Source: Chryseobacterium takakiae (lineage in GTDB: Bacteria; Bacteroidota; Bacteroidia; Flavobacteriales; Weeksellaceae). From it: 64,000 nucleotides of DNA. This document shows, piece by piece, positions 35,812 through 44,953 of the stretch. Made by a program: the position numbers and the translations under genes. The DNA lies in assembly GCF_900129385.1 (NCBI RefSeq), contig NZ_FQVO01000004.1, positions 62,001-126,000 of the forward strand, written 5' to 3'. Positions within the stretch are counted from its first letter, which is position 1. Each line of letters opens with the position of its first letter. The notes under the pieces were generated by a model. The model saw only the letters and a program-made list of their open reading frames with translations, searched no databases and was not told the origin of the DNA.

Positions 35812-36752
35812 TTTTCTTGTTTTTTTGAGTCTAAAAATTTGAACACGATATCAAGTACTTCCTGAGGTTTTTCTTCAAATAAATAATGTCCGCTGTTCAT
35901 TATTCCGAAAACCTCCAGATCATTGGCAACAAAAGGCAGCCCATAATTCATATAATTGTAGCTGATATAACTGCCAATTCCCAAAACCGGCATCTGTAAT
36001 TTCTGATAATGTTTTAAATCCTCAATATCCTGATTAAAGTTTTGATACCATGCGTTGGATGCTCTGATGCTTTCCTTGTCGTTATAAGCATGTGCATAGA
36101 CCGATCTTTCAAATTCTGTCATCTTGCTCTCATCAATCATCACATAGTTAAAAAGCCAATCCTGCAGCAGATGAAAACGCCCTTCTAACAACTGTTCCGG
36201 CAAACCTTTAACCTGATTGAATCCCATCCACCACGCATAAGGCATTTCACCATCCATTTTTTCATTGAATTTTCCGGGCGAAGGAATTAACGGCATTTGA
36301 TACATTCCTTCACTTGGATGTGAGCCGTCGAGAACAATCAATTTTTCGGTTGATTCGGGAAAATTAAAAGCGAAACTCATCGCAACCATTCCTCCGATAT
36401 CGTGGCCCATCAAACTTACTTTCTCCAGACCTAGAGACAGGACAAGCTCATAAATATCAGTAGCCATTGTTTTTTTATCATAACCCGATTCAGGTTTTTC
36501 TGAAGTGCCCATCCCCCGGAGATCAACGATAATAACACGATATTTTTCCGCCAATTTCAAAGCGACAGGCTTTAAAGAGTACCATGTTTGTGGCCAGCCA
36601 GGTAAACAAAGCAGAGGCTCGCCCTGCCCACCTTCTACATAATGCAGTTCGATACCGTTCACGGAGGTGTATTTATTTTCAAAACCCGGAAAATTCTTAA
36701 TCAATTCGGCATCAGAATAAAGTTCTGCTTTACCATTTACATTTTCGTTCAT
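35808..36752 (-). CDS. Alpha/beta hydrolase (epoxide hydrolase/dehalogenase type)
   Basis: 314 residues. The nucleophile elbow reads MGHDIGGM with D118, the acid-nucleophile variant of epoxide hydrolases and haloalkane dehalogenases. The oxyanion HGxP-like region is LPGWPQTWYS, and a C-terminal histidine sits in NSGHYLFEE (about 293). No signal peptide in this start. It precedes and overlaps the NmrA gene, and a Crp/Fnr regulator lies 69 nt upstream. Confidence 0.88.
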   Translation of the reverse strand: MNENVNGKAELYSDAELIKNFPGFENKYTSVNGIELHYVEGGQGEPLLCLPGWPQTWYSLKPVALKLAEKYRVIIVDLRGMGTSEKPESGYDKKTMATDIYELVLSLGLEKVSLMGHDIGGMVAMSFAFNFPESTEKLIVLDGSHPSEGMYQMPLIPSPGKFNEKMDGEMPYAWWMGFNQVKGLPEQLLEGRFHLLQDWLFNYVMIDESKMTEFERSVYAHAYNDKESIRASNAWYQNFNQDIEDLKHYQKLQMPVLGIGSYISYNYMNYGLPFVANDLEVFGIMNSGHYLFEEKPQEVLDIVFKFLDSKKQEK

Positions 36753-36821
36753 AATGATTTCATTTGATACAAATGTAAAAGGTCATTTCCAGGAAAAATC
36801 TACCATTTGGTAGTAAATACA

Positions 36822-37385
36822 CTATTTAATATTTTTTCTTATCCTGCTCAGAGCATTGGGTGTTATTCCCAGTACGCCTGCTAATTGTTTTACGGGGATT
36901 TTCTGAAGGACTTCAGGTGTATTTACGAATTGGAGATACCGCTCTTCGGCTGTAAGTGTCTGAAAATTCAGAATCTGATCAATCATTCTAACAGTTGTCT
37001 CTTCCCAGATCTTTCTTCCGAACTCGTGCCACACAGGAATGTGACCGTACAAAAAATCCATATCTTTTTTATCAATTACAATGAGTTCCGTATCCTCAAT
37101 TGCCATAATATTAAATCTGGTGGGCTTCTGGGGATTTAAGCTTGAAATTTCAGTTAGGAATTCATTTTTAAAAACAACCCAGGTGGTGCTTTCATCATTT
37201 ATACCATCGTAAAAAAAACGCAGCCCACCGGAAACGATAAAAAAATACTGTTGAGCAACCTGCCCTTTTTTCAGCACCAGATCTCCTTTAGAAAGCTCTT
37301 TTTTCCTACATCTTGAAAGAACAATATTAAGTTCACTTTCGTCAATTTCAATTAGTTTTTTAATAAATGTGACAAAATTCTCCAT
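36822..37385 (-). CDS. Crp/Fnr-family transcriptional regulator
   Basis: About 187 residues from the ATG at 37385 (MENFVTFIKKLIEID); the longer frame to 37427 adds an unlikely tail. A cyclic-nucleotide-like binding fold (KGDLVLKKGQVAQQYFFIVSGG) is followed by a short winged helix (IPVKQLAGVLGITPNALSRI). No cysteines of an FNR iron-sulfur cluster are present. It lies between the flavin reductase and the hydrolase-NmrA pair, all on the minus strand, and may regulate either. Confidence 0.85.
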   Translation of the reverse strand: MENFVTFIKKLIEIDESELNIVLSRCRKKELSKGDLVLKKGQVAQQYFFIVSGGLRFFYDGINDESTTWVVFKNEFLTEISSLNPQKPTRFNIMAIEDTELIVIDKKDMDFLYGHIPVWHEFGRKIWEETTVRMIDQILNFQTLTAEERYLQFVNTPEVLQKIPVKQLAGVLGITPNALSRIRKNIK

Positions 37386-37430
37386 GAGTAATTTACAATT
37401 CATCTTTAAAGATACAACCTTAATCAAATA

Positions 37431-38045
37431 CTAAGGCTTTGCATATTTCATTCTTTTGATTAATTGAGTGGTATGATAGCCATCAAGAGAAGAACCGGCG
37501 ATACTTCCTGCCTTTTCAATATCAAGAATTCCGCTTTCATCCCAAATTTCAGCAGGGAAATACAAATCCTGAATTTCACCAATCACCAGGAGCGTATTAT
37601 TCGTTTTAACCCGTATAATTTCTTTTAACTTCATACCCATCTGAATATTCGATTCATGGACAAACGGTGCTGAAAAATTATTTTTATAATCGGCAGTCAG
37701 CCCGGTGGCGTAAAATTCCGATTGCTCCCTTTGATATCTCGCAGAAGTTTGATGTGCCTGCTCAAAAATATCCTGGGTAATGTGATTAATTGTGTAACAG
37801 CTTGTTTTTCTTATATTTTCCAAAGTATGTTTTTCAACGGAATCAGGTCTGGAGATAAAGCCCAGCAGAGGGGGATTTGCTCCGATGTGTACCACAGAAT
37901 TAAAGATCGCCAGGTTGGTTTGTCCTTCTTGATTGACGGTTCCGATTAAATTAAGACTTTTAAAACCGCTTAACGAATTGACAAGGGCTGCTCTTTTTCG
38001 ATCTTCCAAGTCTGTGATGTAGTGATGATCAAAATGGGTTATCAT
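37431..38045 (-). CDS. Flavin reductase-like domain protein
   Basis: 204 residues with the FMN-binding split barrel (LIGTVNQEGQTNLAIFNSVV, PPLLGFISRPDS, and a C-terminal VIGEIQDLYFP). Such proteins bind FMN and reduce flavin with NAD(P)H or act on small oxidants. It lies 28 nt after the TspO-like gene and 45 nt before the Crp/Fnr gene. Confidence 0.85.
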   Translation of the reverse strand: MITHFDHHYITDLEDRKRAALVNSLSGFKSLNLIGTVNQEGQTNLAIFNSVVHIGANPPLLGFISRPDSVEKHTLENIRKTSCYTINHITQDIFEQAHQTSARYQREQSEFYATGLTADYKNNFSAPFVHESNIQMGMKLKEIIRVKTNNTLLVIGEIQDLYFPAEIWDESGILDIEKAGSIAGSSLDGYHTTQLIKRMKYAKP

Positions 38046-38073
38046 TGATGAAAATTATTTAAATACAAAAATT

Positions 38074-38847
38074 TTAATTTATTGAGCGGGTCTTCTGATG
38101 AGTAAGTATTCTGGCCCCGGCATTTAACGCAAGAAATACTGCAGTAACAATGGCAGAAATATGAACTGTCTCATTACCGTTTTGATTGGCCACTGCAATG
38201 GCTACCAGCGCCCATACAGCAACCAAAGCGAATGAAGCCATATCTCGTTTCCAAACCATATACAAGTGAATAATCGCTGCAACGATAAACATAACAATAG
38301 TCCAGAGGGTCTCTGAAAAGCCAAAACCAGACCATCCGATTTTTTTTAAATAGGCCGCAACATTTGCAATCAAAGCTACTGAGATCCAGCCTGAATAAAT
38401 ATAAAAAGGTAACCGAAGAAAGATGGCTGTCTGCAAGTTCTTGGCTTCTATTGTTCCCTTGTTATTTAATATGATCTTCATCAGCGAAATAAAAATCACA
38501 ATCATAACCGGAATCGTAAGTAGCGTATATTCATAAAGCCATGCCACAATCCACAAACAATTTGCTGCACAGGAAATAACAAACCACCAGCCAATATTTA
38601 AAACCGTCTTTTGTTTGGCGTTCGTATTTTTTGTAAACGGACCATAGTGTATTACAAAGCCGAGAAGGGCAACATAAATCAGTCCCCAGATAGAAAAAGC
38701 ATAACCTGCGGGAGTAAATAAATTTTGGAACCTTGCGGAAATACTTGCCATTGTTTCATTATTGAAAAATCCGGTGTTGGACAGATAATTGACAGCGATG
38801 GTTACAATTAGCGCAGCCATATTTAAAATTCGGAAAACTTTTACCAT
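38074..38847 (-). CDS. TspO/tryptophan-rich sensory protein-like membrane protein
   Basis: 257 residues and about seven hydrophobic helices. FTPAGYAFSIWGLIYVALLG at about 46-65 is the conserved start of the TspO/MBR-like family found in Bacteroidetes and fungi; further aromatic-rich helices follow. TspO proteins bind porphyrins or other tetrapyrroles, but this longer branch is uncharacterised. It is first in a minus-strand run with the flavin reductase. Confidence 0.75.
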   Translation of the reverse strand: MVKVFRILNMAALIVTIAVNYLSNTGFFNNETMASISARFQNLFTPAGYAFSIWGLIYVALLGFVIHYGPFTKNTNAKQKTVLNIGWWFVISCAANCLWIVAWLYEYTLLTIPVMIVIFISLMKIILNNKGTIEAKNLQTAIFLRLPFYIYSGWISVALIANVAAYLKKIGWSGFGFSETLWTIVMFIVAAIIHLYMVWKRDMASFALVAVWALVAIAVANQNGNETVHISAIVTAVFLALNAGARILTHQKTRSIN

Positions 38848-38994
38848 GATTTATCTTTTAAGATGTATTTCTGATTTTTATTATCAAGTTAAATTAAACA
38901 ATTTTTCCTTAAGTCATATAAATAAGTAATCTGCATATCGATAGTGGGAACTGCTGCTATTCTTTAGGCATTTAAAATCTTCAATACCAGATTC

Positions 38995-39063
38995 AGCGAT
39001 CCATTTTGCCCATTCACCGAAAACCATCTCCAAATAACAGTATTCCGATCGAACTTTACATCA
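38995..39063 (+). promoter_or_regulatory. Promoter of dps with 21-nt repeat module (site 1)
   Basis: AGCGA at 38995 and ACCGA at 39016 are 21 nt apart, with TGCC at 39007. The box GAACTTTACATCA begins at 39051, exactly 56 nt from the first repeat and 44 nt before the dps start codon. The same geometry is seen upstream of three other genes (43448, 44202, 45495). Confidence 0.7.
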
Positions 39064-39094
39064 GTAAAAACAAACCACTTAAAATCTTATTATT

Positions 39095-39568
39095 ATGAAA
39101 ACAAAAATCGGAATTACAGAAAAAAACACAGAAGCCGTAGCAGAACAATTGGCAAAATTATTAGCAGATGAAACTGTACTTTACATCAAAACCAGAAATG
39201 CACACTGGAATGTAACCGGTGATAATTTTCACGCCAACCATATCTTTTTCGAAGAACAGTACAAACAACTGGATGAACTGATCGACAGTGTAGCAGAACG
39301 TATGAGAAAAATAGGACATTATGCACCTGCAACCATGAAAATCTATCTAGAATTAACCCATCTTACAGAATACAGTGACAGAACCAACGACGGTTCAGGC
39401 TATATGAAAGACCTTTTAAGCGACCACGAAAGCATTATTGAATTTCTAAGAGGAAATATCACTCCTTTTGCCGAAGAATTCAAAGATTACGGCACAAGTG
39501 ACTTCATTACGGGATTGATGGAAACGCATGAAGAAATGGCATGGATGATCCGTTCTTACTTTAGATAA
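39095..39568 (+). CDS. dps: Dps ferritin-like DNA-protection protein
   Basis: 157 residues. The inter-subunit ferroxidase motif is present: H37 in KTRNAHWNVTG, then H49 and the acidic IDSVAERMRKIG helix (D64, E68). Dps forms a 12-mer that stores iron using hydrogen peroxide and shields DNA under oxidative stress or starvation. The N-terminus is short, so non-specific DNA binding by a lysine tail would be limited. Its promoter carries the 21-nt repeat module shared with peroxiredoxin and hydrolase genes. Confidence 0.95.
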   Translation: MKTKIGITEKNTEAVAEQLAKLLADETVLYIKTRNAHWNVTGDNFHANHIFFEEQYKQLDELIDSVAERMRKIGHYAPATMKIYLELTHLTEYSDRTNDGSGYMKDLLSDHESIIEFLRGNITPFAEEFKDYGTSDFITGLMETHEEMAWMIRSYFR

Positions 39569-39569
39569 T

Positions 39570-39600
39570 TTGAAAAACAGAATAGGAATAATTATATTTG
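39570..39600 (+). promoter_or_regulatory. Promoter of the LytTR response regulator
   Basis: TTG (39570-39572), 20-nt spacer and TATATTTG (39593-39600) give a consensus Bacteroidetes promoter 23 nt before the start codon. It lacks the 21-nt repeat module. Confidence 0.7.
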
Positions 39601-39623
39601 TGTAACCATAAATCAATATCCCT

Positions 39624-40319
39624 ATGAAAGCTCTCATCGTCGATGACAACGACATTGCAAGAACCACACTCTCCCATTTGGCAAAACAAATTCCCAGTCT
39701 CACAATTGTCAGCGAGTTTTCCAATGCCATTGAGGCTTACAACCACTTGCAGTCTAATCACGTCGATTTGATTTTTCTCGATATCGAAATGCCGGAAATG
39801 ACAGGGATAGAACTTACCAAAAATCTTTCAGGAAAAGGCACCATCATCATCTTCACAACATCCAATAAGGAATATGCACTGGAAGCTTTTGAACTGAATA
39901 TTGCAGATTACATTCTGAAACCCGTAACACCGGCAAGGTTTTTACAGGCAGTAAGCAAAGCGCAGGCGATTCTGGAAAGCAGAAAAGAAAATGTTGAAGT
40001 CACAAAAGATGAATTCCTTTTCGTAAGAGATTCCAATATCACAAGGCGATTGAAACTGGATGATATTTTTTATGCCGAAGCGATGGGCGATTATGTAAAG
40101 TTCTATACCCGGGAAAAAATGTTTGCCATCCACGGCAAAATGAAAACGGCGGAAGAGCGCCTTCCAAAAGATCATTTTATCAGGGTTCATCGCTCATACA
40201 TCGTTTCAGTCGGCAAGATAGATACACTTCAGGACGGCGGAATTATGATTAACGGAAAATTTATCCCGGTTGCAGATGCTTACAGAAAAGCGCTCAATAC
40301 GAGAATGAATGTTTTCTAA
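39624..40319 (+). CDS. LytTR-family response regulator
   Basis: 231 residues: a receiver domain (1-115; DD at 7-8, phospho-acceptor D53 in FLDIEMPEM, K in ADYILKPV) and a LytTR DNA-binding domain (about 130-231; FYAEAMGDYVKFYT, HFIRVHRSYIVS). LytTR proteins bind two direct repeats one about two helical turns apart. It lies between dps and a hybrid kinase and is the leading candidate to bind the 21-nt repeat module found near dps and three other genes. Confidence 0.92.
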   Translation: MKALIVDDNDIARTTLSHLAKQIPSLTIVSEFSNAIEAYNHLQSNHVDLIFLDIEMPEMTGIELTKNLSGKGTIIIFTTSNKEYALEAFELNIADYILKPVTPARFLQAVSKAQAILESRKENVEVTKDEFLFVRDSNITRRLKLDDIFYAEAMGDYVKFYTREKMFAIHGKMKTAEERLPKDHFIRVHRSYIVSVGKIDTLQDGGIMINGKFIPVADAYRKALNTRMNVF

Positions 40320-40354
40320 AATTAAGCAGATTTTAGTAGTTATTGGAGCAGCTT

Positions 40355-40395
40355 AATCCGCCTGTCATTTATCCTGAGCGAAGTCGAAGGGCTCC
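40355..40395 (+). repeat. Copy of a dispersed GTCATT..CTGAGCGAAGTCGAAG element
   Basis: The sequence CCTGAGCGAAGTCGAAGG preceded by GTCATTTAT resembles a short interspersed element common in flavobacterial intergenic DNA. A degenerate relative occurs inside the nested palindrome at 47577. It sits between the LytTR and kinase genes. Confidence 0.45.
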
Positions 40396-40558
40396 CGATT
40401 TTTGTCACTGCAGCCATAACGGAAAGTTCACTAACGACGCTCACGAAGCCATCTGTTGAACCATTCAGCAATTGCAATGACAAAAAGACCTCCGTTCAAG
40501 TCGGGCTGCAACGGTTCAGAGGTCAACAAAATAATTTTAAAGTCAACATAACGGGCTT

Positions 40559-42772
40559 ATGAAAAAAATATTCTCAGTAATGGACAACAGGAGATTCAGC
40601 TATTTTATCATCCTCACATTTATTGCAGGTTCTCTTCTGCTGATCGCTGTTCAGATCAATTCGGCACAGAATACGAAGGAACTTATCCGTAATAACAATA
40701 AGCTTCTTGAAGAATTACGCTCCAGCAACCATTTGCGTGAAATCGACCGTGATATTTTAGGGGTTGAAAGCAGGATCCGGGCTTCCATTGCAACCAATGA
40801 CACCACTCATCTTGAAGGGATCGACCAAAAGATCAGCCAGATAGAAAACTTTTTAGATTCCCTTTCCAAAGACAATACCGATGCGGAAGAAGAAAGATTA
40901 ATTCACAGATTGAGTGTTCTGGCAATGGACAAGAAAACAACGAAAGACAAATTGTTGCTTCGTTATCATACACTCGGAAATATGGATGATCAGACCTCCA
41001 TTGCCAACCCGAGAGCGAGAAAAATATCAAATGAAATCACAACCATCACGGCAAAAATCTATGAAAGCCGTAAATTCCATATGGTAGAACTCAGTAAAAA
41101 GACTGAAACAATGGGGCAAAAGGCAAGATTATATGACATTTCATTATTGATTTTACTGATTTTAAGCGGATCCATCGTAGGCTATCATATTCTTCGCCAG
41201 TTTAAACGTCAGAGACTGCTGATTCAGGAATTGGATGTTGCAGAAAAAAAAGCTTCGGTTGCTGCACAAACCAAAGAAAACTTTTTAGCTAATATGAGCC
41301 ACGAAATCAGAACCCCTCTGAGTGGAATTTTGGGTTTTACCAACCTTTTACAGAAAAGACCTTTGGATGAAACTTCAAAAGAATTTGTATCATCCATTCA
41401 ACGTTCAGGAGAAAATCTGATGGCCATTATTAATGATATTCTGGATTTATCAAAAATTGAAGCCGGAATGATGCGCATAACCAAAGGACTATTCAGCATC
41501 AACGGATTGGTGAATTCGGTAGAAACTTTTTTTGTGGAACGGGCAAAAGAAAAAGGATTAACGATTTCCAGCACAATAGATCCGTCGATCCCGGACACGC
41601 TGAATGGTGATGCCACGAGACTTACCCAGATCCTGGTCAACCTCATCGGAAATGCCATTAAATTCACACATCAAGGTCGCATTACAATTGAGATCTATAA
41701 TAAGCATCAAACAGAAAACGAGGTCGTAGTCGGTTTTAAAGTTTCAGATACAGGAATCGGAATCGATAAAGAAAAACTCAGCGAAGTTTTTGAAAGATTC
41801 AATCAGGGCGAAGATTCTATAACAAGAAATTATGGCGGAACCGGGCTTGGCTTATCGATTGTGAAAAGTTTAATTCAATTACAAAACGGAGATATTGAAG
41901 TGACAAGCGAGCAGGGAAAAGGGACGATTTTTCACTTTTTCATTCCTTATACCATTGCAAAAGAACAGATACATGCAATTCCTACACATGATACACAGTA
42001 CTTTAAAGACAGATCCAATACACCATTGAAAGTTCTGGTTGTAGATGATAACGCAATCAATCAAAGTCTGCTGAAACATCTTCTTTCACAATGGAACATT
42101 GATTTTGACACCGCAAACAACGGTCTGGAAGCAGTAGAATATCTTAAAAATCACGACTGTGATCTTGTTTTAATGGATATTCAGATGCCACAAATGGACG
42201 GTTATACCGCAACACAAAAAATCCGCGAGGAATTGAACCTCAATCTTCCAATCATCGCCATGACCGCCCATGCTCTGGCTGGAGAAAGAGAAAAATGTCT
42301 GAGCCGTGGCATGAACGAATATATTTCCAAACCCGTCAATGAAGATGAATTATTTAAATTGATTTCAGGTTTCGGTTTGAAAGAAGGTAAAAATGATAAG
42401 AAAGCAAAAACTCCAGAAAGTATTACTGCATATCAATATATTGACCTCAATTATATGAAGTCTGTAAGCAGTGGTGACCAAGATTTTGAAAGAACTGTCA
42501 CAAAGCAGTTTTTAGAAAAAGTTCCTGCTCATCTGAAGGAAATGGAATCGGCTTATGAAAATACAGATTTTAAGATTGTAAAACTCAGAGCGCATGACTT
42601 GAAATCAAGTGTCGCAATAATGGGATTACTTCCTTTATTAGAGGAAAAACTGAATACCTTAGAATTGACTAATGCAGAAAATCCAACTTCAAAGCAGACT
42701 TTAGAAGAAGTAAAAGAGATTATTGTAAAAGCAGTTTCTGAAGCAGAATTATTTTTACAAACTATTCATTAA
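40559..42772 (+). CDS. Hybrid sensor histidine kinase with receiver and HPt domains
   Basis: 737 residues. Two membrane helices (about 13-32 and 197-217) flank a helical periplasmic sensor of about 165 residues. Then come HisKA with H248 (NMSHEIRTPLSG), HATPase (NLIGNAIKFT, GGTGLGLSIV), a receiver with D540 (LVLMDIQMPQMDG) and a C-terminal HPt with H679 (RAHDLKSS). All four phosphorelay sites are therefore in one protein, and the HPt could pass phosphate to the separate LytTR regulator encoded upstream. A 239-nt gap separates them. Confidence 0.93.
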   Translation: MKKIFSVMDNRRFSYFIILTFIAGSLLLIAVQINSAQNTKELIRNNNKLLEELRSSNHLREIDRDILGVESRIRASIATNDTTHLEGIDQKISQIENFLDSLSKDNTDAEEERLIHRLSVLAMDKKTTKDKLLLRYHTLGNMDDQTSIANPRARKISNEITTITAKIYESRKFHMVELSKKTETMGQKARLYDISLLILLILSGSIVGYHILRQFKRQRLLIQELDVAEKKASVAAQTKENFLANMSHEIRTPLSGILGFTNLLQKRPLDETSKEFVSSIQRSGENLMAIINDILDLSKIEAGMMRITKGLFSINGLVNSVETFFVERAKEKGLTISSTIDPSIPDTLNGDATRLTQILVNLIGNAIKFTHQGRITIEIYNKHQTENEVVVGFKVSDTGIGIDKEKLSEVFERFNQGEDSITRNYGGTGLGLSIVKSLIQLQNGDIEVTSEQGKGTIFHFFIPYTIAKEQIHAIPTHDTQYFKDRSNTPLKVLVVDDNAINQSLLKHLLSQWNIDFDTANNGLEAVEYLKNHDCDLVLMDIQMPQMDGYTATQKIREELNLNLPIIAMTAHALAGEREKCLSRGMNEYISKPVNEDELFKLISGFGLKEGKNDKKAKTPESITAYQYIDLNYMKSVSSGDQDFERTVTKQFLEKVPAHLKEMESAYENTDFKIVKLRAHDLKSSVAIMGLLPLLEEKLNTLELTNAENPTSKQTLEEVKEIIVKAVSEAELFLQTIH

Positions 42773-42786
42773 AGAAAACTATCATT

Positions 42787-43335
42787 ATGGAAAATCAGGG
42801 TGCATCTGTAGTGATTTCGCATCACATTCTGGATGGAAAACAGCAAGAGTACGAACAATGGCTGAATGAGATCGTCCCTTTGACCAGACATTCTAAAGGT
42901 TTTATTGACTGGCAGATGATAAGACCGATTTCTGGCCTGACCTTCGTTTACACGGTGATCATCAGATTTGATACGATTGAAAATCTCAAAAACTGGATCG
43001 ATTCCGATGACAGAAAAAAACTGATTGAAAAAGCCGGTCCGCTCTTTCGTAAAAATGATAATTACAAAATAAAATCCGGCCTTGATTTTCTTTTTGAAAA
43101 CGAAAACGAAACAAAGGTTCCCGTACGATGGAAACAGTTTTTGGTAACCTGGTCAGCCATTTATCCTTTATCATTAGTGGTTCCGCTGCTGCTGCTCCCC
43201 TTTTTAAGAGTATTAAAAATTCCTGCCAATCATTACTCAGACGGACTTTTGATTTCCGCATCCATTGTTTTCCTGATGGTTTTCATTGTTATGCCCAATT
43301 ATACAAAGCTGATCAGAAAATGGCTTTTTAAATAA
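42787..43335 (+). CDS. Antibiotic biosynthesis monooxygenase-like membrane protein
   Basis: 182 residues. The N-terminal ABM ferredoxin-like domain (about 8-100: SVVISHHILDGKQQEYEQW, FIDWQMIRP) is followed by two hydrophobic helices (about 120-140 and 153-172). The domain plus two-helix layout occurs in proteins of unknown function, sometimes linked to quinone or lipid oxidation. It follows the hybrid kinase by 14 nt and is probably co-transcribed with it. Confidence 0.7.
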   Translation: MENQGASVVISHHILDGKQQEYEQWLNEIVPLTRHSKGFIDWQMIRPISGLTFVYTVIIRFDTIENLKNWIDSDDRKKLIEKAGPLFRKNDNYKIKSGLDFLFENENETKVPVRWKQFLVTWSAIYPLSLVVPLLLLPFLRVLKIPANHYSDGLLISASIVFLMVFIVMPNYTKLIRKWLFK

Positions 43336-43447
43336 TACCAATCATCTAACCCATTCACTACAAATCACTGTACAACACAGTGATTTTTTTGTTTTTTCGC
43401 CCAAAAATATCATCCCTTTTATCTTTTGAATTTTTTTGATCTTATCC

Positions 43448-43516
43448 AACGACAGTTTCTGCCTGCTCACCGAACGTCAACTGATTTTCCATCAGGCTGT
43501 CAGTAGCTTTACATCA
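43448..43516 (+). promoter_or_regulatory. 21-nt repeat promoter module (site 2)
   Basis: AACGA at 43448, TGCC at 43460, ACCGA at 43469 and TAGCTTTACATCA at 43504. All distances match site 1: 21 nt between repeats and 56 nt from the first repeat to the TA box. The start codon lies 45 nt after the TA. Confidence 0.75.
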
Positions 43517-43548
43517 ACAAATTAACACAACAATTAAAACCCAACATT

Positions 43549-44106
43549 ATGGAAATTCTACAAACACCAGAAAACGCATTGTCTCACTCAAGTGTAACGG
43601 CTGTTATCAATGCACCCTTCGAAAAAGTTAACATCGCAGACTGGTTATTAAACTTACCGGATGCCGAATATCAGAGATGCTCAACCCAGCATATCGGAGC
43701 GGCTATTTCTACTACTTTCGACGGCGAGCCGGTTTCGCTTAATGTGGAAACAATTGGAGATGCTTTGATGGTTCAGCATTATGTAGCCACCGCCTATCGC
43801 CCCGATTACTGCAGAATGCTATCAATTTCTGATTCCATTACCAAAAACGGAAGAACGAAAGTTCAGGTTTTATGGGAACTGAAGGCCTCAAAAATCGATG
43901 ATAACACGACTTTGTACACCAACGAAATTCATGCTACCGCAACGCCGGAAATGTTCGAATATATGAAAGAACACGGCATTGAATTAGCAAGTGCAGCCGC
44001 TTCCAGACAAGCCGCTTCCGATGCACACAACCACGAAGAAACGCCCAACTTTGCAAAAAGTATTGAAAATAAAGCATTGACCGGAAAATACAATCAGCCT
44101 TTTTAG
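43549..44106 (+). CDS. Hypothetical protein, possibly SRPBCC-like fold
   Basis: 185 residues, no signal peptide. The first 150 residues alternate strands and helices (VTAVINAPFEKVNIADWLLN ... KVQVLWELKASKI), resembling START/SRPBCC-type binding domains. The C-terminal tail is rich in alanine and serine. I know of no assigned function. Its own promoter carries the 21-nt repeat module, placing it with Dps, peroxiredoxin and hydrolase as a probable stress gene. Confidence 0.6.
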   Translation: MEILQTPENALSHSSVTAVINAPFEKVNIADWLLNLPDAEYQRCSTQHIGAAISTTFDGEPVSLNVETIGDALMVQHYVATAYRPDYCRMLSISDSITKNGRTKVQVLWELKASKIDDNTTLYTNEIHATATPEMFEYMKEHGIELASAAASRQAASDAHNHEETPNFAKSIENKALTGKYNQPF

Positions 44107-44201
44107 AATTAACAATACATATATTTATTAAATCATTGGTTATCCAGTGATTTTTTATTTACCGGTTTAAAACAACCCTGTTTGTAATTATACATAAACC
44201 C

Positions 44202-44269
44202 AACGACTGATTTTGCCTGTTCACCGAATAAGGTCTCAAAAATGCACGATTTGGAAGTAACTTTATGAT
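44202..44269 (+). promoter_or_regulatory. 21-nt repeat promoter module (site 3)
   Basis: AACGA at 44202, TGCC at 44214, ACCGA at 44223 and TAACTTTATGAT at 44258, again with 21- and 56-nt spacing. The next gene (peroxiredoxin) begins about 230 nt later, so the transcript would have a long leader. The leader (to 44489) holds no gene I can support. Confidence 0.7.
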
Positions 44270-44489
44270 AGAAATTAAGAGCTGCAAATAAATAATCACA
44301 ATTAGAAAAGAGAACCGGTACCTATGATGGCGAAATCTTTTGTTATTCCGGATGGGATTCTATCCTGTGTTATGGTGGTTTCTATTTTAATTAATGTATT
44401 GGTAAAACGGCCCATACTTTTTACCTGTAGTTTTATTGCTAACTTGTGGTAGATTAATTTTAATTCAATAACCAAAAAAACTAAATATT

Positions 44490-44951
44490 ATGTTACAAAA
44501 AGGAACTGTTGCCCCAGATTTTACATTATTTGCGACGCCAGACCAGAAAATAACTTTGTCTGAATTTAAAGGAAAAAATGTTATTCTCGCCTTTTACCCC
44601 GCAGACTGGAGCCCGGTTTGCAGCGACCAGATGGCCCTGTACAACGAAATGCTGAAATTCTTCAAAAAATATGATGCCGAAATCTTCGGAATCTCTGTGG
44701 ACAGCAAATGGTGTCACCTGGCTTTTTCAGAATCCCGAAACCTGCATTTCCCATTATTGGCAGACTTTGAAGCGAAAGGAGAAACCGCAAAAAAATACGG
44801 AGTCTATGATGACGAAGAAGGAGAATGCAGGCGCGCACTGTTTGTCATCAACAAAGAAGGCATCATCGAATGGAGCTACCTTTCTCCTACTGCCATTAAT
44901 CCCGGTGCAGACGGGATATTAGAAGCTTTAGAAACCCTAAATACAAAATAA
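44490..44951 (+). CDS. Peroxiredoxin (AhpC/TSA-redoxin type)
   Basis: 153 residues. Peroxidatic C44 lies in ADWSPVCSDQM (P-x-x-x-S-x-x-C, serine replacing the common threonine) and a second Cys, C113 (GECRRALFVI), may resolve it. The peroxiredoxin fold is otherwise complete. It reduces hydrogen peroxide or organic peroxides in the cytosol. A DsbA-like gene follows after 2 nt, which may serve as its thiol partner. It lies under promoter module site 3. Confidence 0.88.
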   Translation: MLQKGTVAPDFTLFATPDQKITLSEFKGKNVILAFYPADWSPVCSDQMALYNEMLKFFKKYDAEIFGISVDSKWCHLAFSESRNLHFPLLADFEAKGETAKKYGVYDDEEGECRRALFVINKEGIIEWSYLSPTAINPGADGILEALETLNTK

Positions 44952-44953
44952 CT

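Noticed and set aside
44324..44452. 42-residue ORF in the peroxiredoxin leader
   Set aside because: No ribosome-binding support, no family and no coupling; it may be chance, although the long leader after promoter site 3 deserves mapping.
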